64,000 bases of DNA, taken from an uncultured Prevotella sp. (GTDB taxonomy: Bacteria; Bacteroidota; Bacteroidia; Bacteroidales; Bacteroidaceae). This document shows positions 52,344-59,941 of this stretch, piece after piece (within the stretch, counting starts at the first letter, position 1; every line of letters begins with the position of its first letter). Position numbers and translations under genes: made by a program. The stretch is from NCBI GenBank assembly GCA_900541335.1, contig UQJC01000001.1:62001-126000 (forward strand), in the 5' to 3' direction. Under the pieces are notes generated by a model. The model was not told the origin of the DNA. It saw only the letters and a program-made list of their open reading frames with translations, and searched no databases.

Positions 52344-53252
52344 ATGAACGCATTGAAATATATTCTCTTAGGCCTCACCCTCGCAGGCTTGCTCCACTCC
52401 TGCGGTGACGACAACGAAGGTATTCACTTTGGTGACGAAGGTGCAGGCAATACGGGTACTGTCACTCCCTCCACAAACATCACTTCGCGCATGGAAACTC
52501 CCGAAGTATTGAAAGACGGCAGTACACAACTCATCGCACACTTCTCCAACGAGTCAAATGACCGCGAGGTCATGACCTACAGCTTGGAGTACGACAAAGA
52601 ACAACTCCATTCCCGCTGGGTAGCCTTCCGCTTTGACGGCGATACCCGCGCCCGCAACGTGTCCCGTTCAGACGACGCCTTTGCCGACGATCCCAAACTC
52701 CCCAATAGCCTCAAAATTGGCAGCAGAAGTTTCGGAGGTGGATATGATCGTGGTCACCTCTGTGCCTCAGCAGACCGCCTCTATTCAGGCGTAGGAAACC
52801 GCAATACCTTTTACATGACCAACATGTCTCCCCAGAAGAGCTCCTTCAACCAAGGTTACTGGGTAACACTTGAAGGAAAGGTGCAGAAGCTCGGACGCGA
52901 TAAGAACTTCTCCGATACGCTCTATGTAGTAAAAGGCGGTACCATCCGTAATAACCAAATCATCAAACGTCTCAGTCGGCCTAATGGTACGAAGACCGTC
53001 GTACCCAAGTATTATTTCATGGCTTTGCTGAAAATAAAGAACGGCGTGTATTCTTCCATTGCATTCTGGATGGAACATAAAGAGTATGGTTATAATTACG
53101 GTTCACCCGCTCCCCTTTCCGTCATCAAAAAACACGCTATTTCGGTCAACGACCTGGAAGCCAAGACCGGCATCAACTTCTTCCCCAACCTACCTAACGA
53201 CAGAGAAGAAGACATTGAAGACCAATTTGTACCGGGTAATTGGGGCTTCTAA
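52344..53252 (+). CDS. DNA/RNA non-specific endonuclease (NUC1 family), lipoprotein
   Basis: A 302-residue secreted lipoprotein nuclease of the beta-beta-alpha-Me family. Signal MNALKYILLGLTLAGLLHSC. The active-site motif DRGH (in YDRGHLCASADR) places His138 as the general base, followed by NMSPQKSSFNQGYW with the Mg-binding Asn. The catalytic domain spans about 70-280. It is predicted to cut DNA and RNA at the cell surface. It follows the receptor/DUF5689/anchor J operon and may belong to the same nutrient-scavenging unit, although a hairpin precedes its start. Confidence 0.92.
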   Translation: MNALKYILLGLTLAGLLHSCGDDNEGIHFGDEGAGNTGTVTPSTNITSRMETPEVLKDGSTQLIAHFSNESNDREVMTYSLEYDKEQLHSRWVAFRFDGDTRARNVSRSDDAFADDPKLPNSLKIGSRSFGGGYDRGHLCASADRLYSGVGNRNTFYMTNMSPQKSSFNQGYWVTLEGKVQKLGRDKNFSDTLYVVKGGTIRNNQIIKRLSRPNGTKTVVPKYYFMALLKIKNGVYSSIAFWMEHKEYGYNYGSPAPLSVIKKHAISVNDLEAKTGINFFPNLPNDREEDIEDQFVPGNWGF

Positions 53253-53310
53253 AGCCTTCGCACACATTTTTTCAAAATGTGCAGAAAGTCCCTATATTTT
53301 TCGGAGAATG

Positions 53311-53342
53311 TTTGTCCGTATTGGGAATAAGCATTACTTTTG
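53311..53342 (+). promoter_or_regulatory. Bacteroidota-type promoter for acpP
   Basis: TTTG (53311-53314), a 20-nt spacer, TACTTTTG (53335-53342): full match to the phylum consensus. The leader to the acpP ATG is about 48 nt. Confidence 0.7.
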
Positions 53343-53396
53343 CAGCCGTAAATAAGCTAATAATCATATTACACTAATACATTTAATTAAGAAACT

Positions 53397-53633
53397 ATGT
53401 CTGATATTGAAGCAAAAGTAAAAGCTATCATCGTTGACAAGCTGAGTGTTGATGAAGCAGAAGTAAAGAACGAAGCAAGCTTCGCTAATGACCTTGGTGC
53501 TGACTCTCTCGACACGGTAGAGCTCATCATGGAGTTCGAGAAGGAATTTGGTATCACCATTCCCGATGACAAGTCTGAGAAGATTGCTACCGTAGGTGAC
53601 GCTATCGCTTACATCGAAGAAAACGTCAAGTAA
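53397..53633 (+). CDS. acpP: Acyl carrier protein
   Basis: A 78-residue acyl carrier protein that holds growing fatty acids on a 4'-phosphopantetheine arm. The attachment residue is Ser37 in GADSLDTVELIMEFEKEF, the standard site. The protein is strongly acidic and of normal length. It is followed by fabF and rnc, a conserved order; a 311-nt gap with inverted repeats lies before fabF. Confidence 0.97.
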   Translation: MSDIEAKVKAIIVDKLSVDEAEVKNEASFANDLGADSLDTVELIMEFEKEFGITIPDDKSEKIATVGDAIAYIEENVK

Positions 53634-53667
53634 TTTAAGCTTGTTCTACGAGAAACATTGACATCCT

Positions 53668-53737
53668 AACGTTTAACGTTCTGCGTCTACGTAGCTACTC
53701 CTTTAGGGAGAAGTCAAGACGCTGTACGTTAAACGTT
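53668..53737. repeat. Inverted repeat between acpP and fabF
   Basis: AACGTTTAACGTTCTGCGTC (53668-53687) pairs at 18 of 20 positions with GACGCTGTACGTTAAACGTT (53718-53737). Each end is itself nearly palindromic (AACGTT-T-AACGTT). It may attenuate read-through so that acpP exceeds fabF. A second stem AGATCAGTA/TACTGATCT lies at about 53836-53878, before fabF; no other gene is seen in this gap. Confidence 0.6.
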
Positions 53738-53944
53738 AAGTTGTTTTCGGGGGTTCGATGGAATTCCCATTCCTTTTGTTTTACCGGCCATGCGCTGAAC
53801 CACTCCACGGGCCAACTATTTCACACAGACTTTAGAAGATCAGTAAGTACATTATTTTGAAATCAAGGCGTACTGATCTGCTAAACGTGAAATATGCCAC
53901 GCCTACGAACGGAGCGTATGCCATCCAAATCAATTTATCTCTCT

Positions 53945-55207
53945 ATGGAACTCAAAAGAGTAGTTGTTACGGGTCTGGGTGCCCTCACTCCTGTAGGTAA
54001 TACGGTTCCCGAAACTTGGGAAAATATCAAGAACGGTGTCAGCGGTGCTGGCCCTATCACCCACTTCGATGCTTCCAAGTTCAAGACTCAATTTGCTTGC
54101 GAAGTAAAGAACTTCAAGGTAACTGACTTCATTGATCGTAAGGAAGCTCGCAAGATGGACCTTTACGAACAGTACGCACTTGTTGCGGCTATGGAAGCTA
54201 TCAAGGACTGCGGTTGGGACCTCGAAAAGGTGAACAAGAACCGCATCGGTGTTATCCTCGGTGTTGGTATCGGCGGTATCCACACGTTCGAAGAAGAAGC
54301 AGGTAACTACGCTGTCAACAAGGAAAATGGTCCGAAGTTCAATCCTTTCTTCATCCCGAAGATGATTGCCGACATCGCTTCTGGACAGATTTCTATCCAG
54401 TACGGTTTCCACGGTCCTAACTACACGACCACATCTGCCTGCGCATCTTCTACCAATGCCTTTGCTGATGCTTTCAACTTGATTCGTTTGGGCAAAGCTG
54501 ATGCCATCGTAACGGGTGGTGCTGAGGCTGCTATCTGGCCCTGCGGTGTAGGTGGTTTCAACGCTATGCACGCCCTCTCAACCCGCAATGACGATCCCGA
54601 ACACGCTTCTCGTCCGTTTAGTGCCAGCCGCGACGGCTTCATCATGGGTGAAGGTGCCGGTATCCTCATCCTCGAGGAGTTGGAGCATGCAAAGGCACGT
54701 GGAGCTAAGATTTACTGCGAGGTTGCAGGTGTGGGTATGTCAGCCGATGCACACCACATCACAGCTTCTCACCCCGAAGGTCTCGGTGCAAACCTCGTAA
54801 TGAGTGCAGCTTTGGAAGATGCTGAAATGAAGCCCGAAGATATTGACTATATCAACGTTCACGGTACGTCTACTCCCGTAGGTGACGTTTCTGAAGTTAA
54901 GGCCATCACGAAGCTCTTCGGCGAACATGCATACAAGTTGAACATCAGCTCAACCAAGTCTATGACGGGTCACCTCTTAGGTGCTGCGGGTGCGGTTGAA
55001 GCATTGCTCTGCTGCTTGGCTGTTCAGAACGACATCGTTCCGCCCACCATCAACCACGAGGACGATGACCGCGACGAGAACATTGACTACAACCTCAACT
55101 TCACCTTCAACAAGGCTCAAGAGCGCCCCATCCGCGCTGCGCTCAGCAACACGTTTGGCTTTGGTGGCCACAATGCTTGCTGCATCTTGAAGAAGTATAA
55201 CGACTAA
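53945..55207 (+). CDS. fabF: Beta-ketoacyl-ACP synthase II
   Basis: Condensing enzyme of fatty-acid elongation that joins malonyl-ACP to acyl-ACP. The 420 residues contain the Cys-His-His triad: Cys166 in TTSACASST, His306 in VHGTSTPVGD and His343 in SMTGHLLGAAG. The ATG at 53945 gives the usual N-terminus MELKRVVVTGLGALTPVG; the 17 extra codons from 53894 are rejected. It lies between acpP and rnc. Confidence 0.97.
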   Translation: MELKRVVVTGLGALTPVGNTVPETWENIKNGVSGAGPITHFDASKFKTQFACEVKNFKVTDFIDRKEARKMDLYEQYALVAAMEAIKDCGWDLEKVNKNRIGVILGVGIGGIHTFEEEAGNYAVNKENGPKFNPFFIPKMIADIASGQISIQYGFHGPNYTTTSACASSTNAFADAFNLIRLGKADAIVTGGAEAAIWPCGVGGFNAMHALSTRNDDPEHASRPFSASRDGFIMGEGAGILILEELEHAKARGAKIYCEVAGVGMSADAHHITASHPEGLGANLVMSAALEDAEMKPEDIDYINVHGTSTPVGDVSEVKAITKLFGEHAYKLNISSTKSMTGHLLGAAGAVEALLCCLAVQNDIVPPTINHEDDDRDENIDYNLNFTFNKAQERPIRAALSNTFGFGGHNACCILKKYND

Positions 55208-55215
55208 CATTTCCC

Positions 55216-55290
55216 AGCAGCCCCTTTCTCTGCGCTCCTGTAGCCTTGTTCTCAGGAGATATTACGCATAGAAAGGGGCTGCTTTCTGAA
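55216..55290 (+). terminator. Long hairpin between fabF and rnc
   Basis: AGCAGCCCCTTTCT-TGCG pairs with CGCA-AGAAAGGGGCTGCT, with an inner CTCCTG/CAGGAG stem, followed by TTTCTG. It lies immediately before the rnc start and probably reduces read-through or serves as an RNase III target. Confidence 0.7.
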
Positions 55291-55296
55291 ATTCCT

Positions 55297-57966
55297 ATGA
55301 TATCGAACTTACTGGACCGCATGAAGCTCCCGTTTCGCAAAAACAAGGAGTTTCTATCGGCACTCTATGACATCTTAGGCTTCTATCCACACGACATTGA
55401 AATTTACCGCATTGCCTTCTCGCACAAGTCGCTTGCTTACAAACGCGAAGCGGCTAATACGAAGGACCGACGCGGAAAGGATCGGAAGCCACGAAGCGAA
55501 AATACATCCAAGCCTCTCAACAACGAACGATTGGAATACCTGGGCGACGCGGTACTGGAGACCGTAGTCAGCGACATTCTGTTCCGCCACTATCCGAACA
55601 AACGCGAAGGTTTCCTCACGGCTACCCGCTCAAAGATTGTACAACGCGAAGCACTCAACCGCTTGGCAAACGAAATGGGACTGGAAAGACTCATTCAGGC
55701 AGCGCAAGGCACCCGCATGGATCATACGAACATCGGCGGAAATGCTTTTGAAGCATTGATGGGAGCTATCTATCTTGACCGAGGCTTCCGCCACTGCCAC
55801 TGGTTCATCGCCAACCGCGTTGTCGGTCACTTTGTCGACCTCGACTCAGTTGCTCAAAAGGAGGTTAACTTCAAGAGTAAATTGCTCGAATGGAGTCAAA
55901 AGAACCGCGTACACATTTCCTTCAAAGACTTTGCCAACGAAGGCGACACCAAGGGATTTGAATCAACCGTCAACATCGAAGGTATTGTGGTAGGACGAGG
56001 TGCAGGCCGCTCTAAGAAGGAAAGCCAGCAAGAGGCTTCCAAGGAGGCCCTGACACGTATGCGCCGCGATGCCAAACTCTACGACAGCCTCTTCCGTGCC
56101 AAAGAGAAGCGCACGGCTATGGAAGCAGAGGAATCTTTCGCACTGCCCAAGATAGACGAAATCGAGGACCATCTGCAAAAGGGTAAAAAGGGTGGGAAAG
56201 GAAATGCCCAATCACCTGTTTTGGAAGAAAAGAACCAAAAGGGAAAGGCGACCCCTTCACCCCAATCTTTATCTGACGCAGCATACGATACGGCTTATGA
56301 TGCAGAGGCTACTTATGAGGTTATCGACCAACCTGTTGATGAACCTGTACGTACTGCAGAAGACTACGAAGCCATCGGACTGCCCGCACCTCCTTCTGAA
56401 AATGACTTGGAGGTAGAAGAAGTAAAGCCCACAAAGCGTAAAAGCCACACACCGCGTACCGTCAATGACGCAGTGAAGGGATTTAAGCGCAATGAGCGTA
56501 CGGAACGCCCCGAGGAAGTCAAGGCGGCGCAACAAGCTGAACGCATGGCGGCGAAGGCTAACAAGAAGAAGGAAAAAGCCAAAAATACGCCTGCAACTCA
56601 ACCCACTGACGCTGAAAAGGCACAGCCCAAACCTGAAAAGACGGCCTCAGCCCCCAAGGAAGAGGCTCAAACGAAGGTTACTGAGACGAAAACTCAAGCT
56701 GAGACTTCGCCTTTGAAGCAAACTGAAACGATTTCAACGACTTCACAGGAGCAAGCGGAAAAGACTGCCGAAAAGCAAACGGATGTCCAACCTACAGGAA
56801 GAACCTTGGAGAGGGCAGAAGAAACAAGTGCAGAAGCAGTAGCTACCGCCGCACCTATAGAAACGGAAACTTTGGCTACGACGGCTTTGGAAGTGGAACC
56901 TACAGAAACAGCCCACACGGTGGAAGTCACGGAAACAATGGAAACTACTGAAGTCACCGAACAGGCGGAAACGGTAGAAACCGCCCAGACGGCAGACGTC
57001 ATGGAAGAAGTTGATTTCACCGAAGCTCAACCCGTAGCAGACCTCCAGCAAGTTGTTTCGTTGGACACCGTCGAAGTACTGCCTCAACCTGAAACTCTGG
57101 CTGAAAATCTTACTGAAACAGACTGTTCCATTCCTGCCGAAAGTGTGGAAAATACAGCCATCGGTCAAGCCGAAGAAGCGGTGGAAGAAACGGTTGCTGA
57201 AACGGCTATCGAACCAACGAATACGATTGAACAGACCGGCACGAAGCAAGCCGTAGTGGCAGAAGCGATCGTTATCGAAAGCGTTTCAGAAGAAGTTATC
57301 TCCACAGAAGCGGCCATTCAACAAGAAGCGAAGCCCCTTCAAGAAGAGATAACGGACGACTTTATCATCACGGTCGACATACAAGATGCCCAACCTGAAA
57401 CGGCTTCTCAGTCAACTACCGAAGGTGAAAACCATAAAGTGTCCAAACGTTCCAAACGTAAAGCGACTCCTACTCCTGCAACAAAAACGGAAGAGCTTAC
57501 AGAGGTTGCCACCGCTGAACAGCCCAACGAACCGGAAGCTGTCTCCGACTTCACGGAAGTAGCCCTGGAAACAGACGAACAGAAGGACCATACGGAACCG
57601 ATGCCCGCCGCTTTGAGCGAAACGGAACCGCGTCCCATGTTGCGCCATCTTTCGATGGATGACTTTGTCTTTGGTATGGAGCAACCGGAACAACCCGTAC
57701 TCGATGACTTGAATGAGGAGGAAGACAAGCCGGTTCGCAAGTCACGCTCTTCGCAACGCAGAAAAAAGCGGAAACCTGCGCAGGCATCCAATCCCACAAC
57801 TGAAGTACAAAACCAGGCTAACGCTCCCCAACAAACACTTCAGACCGAATGGGACGAAGCAATGCCAACGGTAACTACGGACGATGCGCCAACTGACGAA
57901 TCGGCTCCCAACAAAAAGCCGCGTCGTAAACGCCGCCGTCGCCCGAACAAGAAGAAAGAGGAATAA
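55297..57966 (+). CDS. rnc: Ribonuclease III with very long disordered C-terminal extension
   Basis: Double-stranded-RNA endonuclease for rRNA and mRNA processing. The nuclease domain spans about 1-190: signature NNERLEYLGDAVLE (75-88) with Glu80 and Asp84, and later EALMGAIYLDRG. The dsRNA-binding domain follows (about 195-265; FKSKLLEWSQKNRVHISF... and GAGRSKKESQQEASKEALTRM). A usual RNase III stops there, at about 230-320 residues. This one continues for another ~600 residues of low-complexity sequence: Glu, Thr, Ala, Val and Gln rich in the middle and ending with the basic RRKRRRRPNKKK. The frame has no stop or break, and the start at 55297 gives MISNLLDRMKLPF. The tail is predicted to be disordered. 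Confidence 0.93.
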   Translation: MISNLLDRMKLPFRKNKEFLSALYDILGFYPHDIEIYRIAFSHKSLAYKREAANTKDRRGKDRKPRSENTSKPLNNERLEYLGDAVLETVVSDILFRHYPNKREGFLTATRSKIVQREALNRLANEMGLERLIQAAQGTRMDHTNIGGNAFEALMGAIYLDRGFRHCHWFIANRVVGHFVDLDSVAQKEVNFKSKLLEWSQKNRVHISFKDFANEGDTKGFESTVNIEGIVVGRGAGRSKKESQQEASKEALTRMRRDAKLYDSLFRAKEKRTAMEAEESFALPKIDEIEDHLQKGKKGGKGNAQSPVLEEKNQKGKATPSPQSLSDAAYDTAYDAEATYEVIDQPVDEPVRTAEDYEAIGLPAPPSENDLEVEEVKPTKRKSHTPRTVNDAVKGFKRNERTERPEEVKAAQQAERMAAKANKKKEKAKNTPATQPTDAEKAQPKPEKTASAPKEEAQTKVTETKTQAETSPLKQTETISTTSQEQAEKTAEKQTDVQPTGRTLERAEETSAEAVATAAPIETETLATTALEVEPTETAHTVEVTETMETTEVTEQAETVETAQTADVMEEVDFTEAQPVADLQQVVSLDTVEVLPQPETLAENLTETDCSIPAESVENTAIGQAEEAVEETVAETAIEPTNTIEQTGTKQAVVAEAIVIESVSEEVISTEAAIQQEAKPLQEEITDDFIITVDIQDAQPETASQSTTEGENHKVSKRSKRKATPTPATKTEELTEVATAEQPNEPEAVSDFTEVALETDEQKDHTEPMPAALSETEPRPMLRHLSMDDFVFGMEQPEQPVLDDLNEEEDKPVRKSRSSQRRKKRKPAQASNPTTEVQNQANAPQQTLQTEWDEAMPTVTTDDAPTDESAPNKKPRRKRRRRPNKKKEE

Positions 57967-57976
57967 CCTCTTCTAA

Positions 57977-58019
57977 AAGGAGAATGTGTTCGGTGAAAAC
58001 ACATTCTCCTTCTTTTTAT
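57977..58019 (+). terminator. Terminator after rnc
   Basis: AAGGAGAATGTGTT pairs perfectly with AACACATTCTCCTT, followed by CTTTTTAT. Confidence 0.9.
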
Positions 58020-58134
58020 AAGGAAACAACCACATTCCCCCTTGGCTCACTCCAAACAAAGAATCAGCGCAATACGGACACCCGTCGGAGGCAGACTCCC
58101 AACCTATAAGCCAAAGATTCTTGTTGAAAATTCG

Positions 58135-58142
58135 TACTTTTG
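58135..58142 (+). promoter_or_regulatory. Candidate -7 element for N-acetyltransferase gene
   Basis: TACTTTTG, 41 nt before the ATG at 58183, matches TAnnTTTG; no clear -33 element. Confidence 0.4.
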
Positions 58143-58182
58143 CGAGCTCATGTAATTAATCCCACTCCTAATCACCCCGGCT

Positions 58183-59316
58183 ATGACCGTAGAAATAAAG
58201 AAAGTAAGCACTCCGTCTGAGTTAAAGCGCTTCATTCGCTTCAACTATGAATTCTATAAGAACAATCCCTACTCTGTTCCCGACCTCTACGATGACATGT
58301 TGAATACCTTCTCACCTGAGAAGAACGCAGCCTTCGACTTCTGTGAGGCAGACTATTTCCTGGCTTACAAGGATGGGGAAATGGTCGGACGCGTAGCCGC
58401 CATTATCAACCACCACGCAAACAAGCAATGGAACAAGCAGACCGTTCGCTTCGGATGGATTGACTTTATTGATGACCCCGAAGTCAGTCGTGCACTCATC
58501 GACGCGGTGAAGGCCTGGGGTAAAGAACGGGGTATGACGACCATCGAGGGACCGCTCGGCTTTACAGACTTGGACGCAGAGGGTATGCTCATTGAGGGCT
58601 TCGACCAGCTTTCGACCATGGCAACCATCTACAACTATCCCTACTACCCCAAGCACATTGAGGCTCTCGGACTCGAGCCCAGTGCAGACTGGGTCGAAAT
58701 GAAGGTGTACATTCCCAAGGAGATTCCCGAAAAGCACAAGCGCATTTCAGACATCATCTCTCGCAAATACAACCTCCACACACGCAAACTGACTGACAAG
58801 AAAGAGATCCTTCGTTCGGGGGTGGCGCACGACATCTTCCGCCTCATCAACGATGCTTACGAGCCGCTGTTTAACTTCTCACGCATGACGGAGAAGCAAA
58901 TCGACCAATACGTCAACATGTACCTGCCCGTACTCGACCTCCGCATGGTCAGCATCGTTGAAAACGAACAGGGCGAAATCGTGGCGGTTGGCATCTCAAT
59001 GCCTTCTTTGTCAGAAGCCTTGCAGAAGGCCAAAGGCAAGCTCCTGCCGCTTGGCTGGTTCCACTTGCTGAAAGCTTTGAAATGGAAACGCCCCAAGGTG
59101 TTAGACCTCCTCTTGGTCGGTGTTCGTCCCGACTACCAGGGCAAAGGTGTCAATGCCCTGCTCTTTACCGAGCTCATTCCCGTTTACCAACAACTGGGCT
59201 TCGAATATGCAGAGACCAACCCCGAACTGGAAATGAACGAAAAGGTACAAAACCAATGGCAGTACTTCAAGACGGAGCAACACAAGCGCCGCCGCTGCTT
59301 CAAGGGAGATATTTAA
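58183..59316 (+). CDS. GNAT-type N-acetyltransferase family protein
   Basis: A 377-residue cytosolic protein of a family widespread in Bacteroidota and annotated as N-acetyltransferase. It appears to have two GNAT-like halves. The C-terminal half has the acetyl-CoA loop region (LLVGVRPDYQGKGVNALLFTEL, with QGKGV as the Q/RxxGxG/A-type motif). The N-terminal half contains YFLAYKDGEMVGRVAAIINHHAN and IEGPLGFTDLDAEGMLIEGF, which is strongly conserved in the family. The acceptor substrate is unknown. It stands alone between the rnc terminator and repeat array 2. Confidence 0.82.
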   Translation: MTVEIKKVSTPSELKRFIRFNYEFYKNNPYSVPDLYDDMLNTFSPEKNAAFDFCEADYFLAYKDGEMVGRVAAIINHHANKQWNKQTVRFGWIDFIDDPEVSRALIDAVKAWGKERGMTTIEGPLGFTDLDAEGMLIEGFDQLSTMATIYNYPYYPKHIEALGLEPSADWVEMKVYIPKEIPEKHKRISDIISRKYNLHTRKLTDKKEILRSGVAHDIFRLINDAYEPLFNFSRMTEKQIDQYVNMYLPVLDLRMVSIVENEQGEIVAVGISMPSLSEALQKAKGKLLPLGWFHLLKALKWKRPKVLDLLLVGVRPDYQGKGVNALLFTELIPVYQQLGFEYAETNPELEMNEKVQNQWQYFKTEQHKRRRCFKGDI

Positions 59317-59427
59317 GGCAGATTCTATCAATAATCAGTTCTAGAAGTGGAAGGTATAAGGATTTATGCGGATAGCATTGCCTGATGGATACCTTCAAAC
59401 ACGAGCTACAAGACTTTTCTGTTTACC

Positions 59428-59754
59428 CCAATGGGCAAACGGCTTACGAGCACACATATCAGACCCGACAATGTGGCTACGTGACCTGTGAGGACAAATT
59501 GTATATCCGACAATGTGGCCGCGTAACCTACAAGTACACATTGTATACCCGACAATGTGGCCGCGTAACCTACGAGTACACATTGTACACCCAACAATGT
59601 GGCCGCGTAACCTACGAGTACACATTGTATACCCGAAAATGTGGCCGCGTAACCTACGAGTACACATTGTACAACCAACAATGTGGCCGCATAACCTACG
59701 AGAACACATTGCACAACCCTACGATGTTTCCCCCTATACGGTTCGAACACAGGA
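59428..59754. repeat. Repeat array 2: 42-bp-period units related to array 1
   Basis: Six well-preserved 31-nt units start at 59470, 59512, 59554, 59596, 59638 and 59680, exactly 42 nt apart, with 11-nt spacers (mostly GTATACCCGAC or GTACAACCAAC). Unit core: AATGTGGCCGCGTAACC then TACGAGTACACATT. Degenerate copies flank the array at 59428 and about 59723. The reverse complement matches array 1 units (AATGTGTACTCGT..TTACG..CACATT). Several frames are open across the array on both strands. It occupies the gap between the N-acetyltransferase gene and parE. Confidence 0.92.
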
Positions 59755-59941
59755 ACTAGCACGCTCGGTTATTCCTTCACCACATAGGCATCTTGTCTAA
59801 GTTACTACTGCCCCAACTCCACGACAAACTGGTTTGCCCTTCATGGGCCTTACTGCTAGTCCACTTCCCCACCCCATTCATTCTCCAACCTAACGCTTTA
59901 TCCGCCCTCCGAAAGGAGTTCAACCGCTAACCACCCCTCCT
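59755..59941. other. Short gene-free stretch upstream of parE
   Basis: No gene, hairpin or clear promoter recognised between array 2 and the parE start. Confidence 0.4.

Noticed and set aside
57408..57797. Antisense ORFs over the RNase III tail
   Set aside because: They arise from the low-complexity coding sequence of the tail and have no independent features.
59385..59759. 124-codon plus-strand ORF (CGRVTYEYTLYT repeats) and other frames across array 2
   Set aside because: Several frames are open on both strands for the same reason. None has independent support as a gene, so the region is annotated as a repeat and the peptide question raised as a finding.
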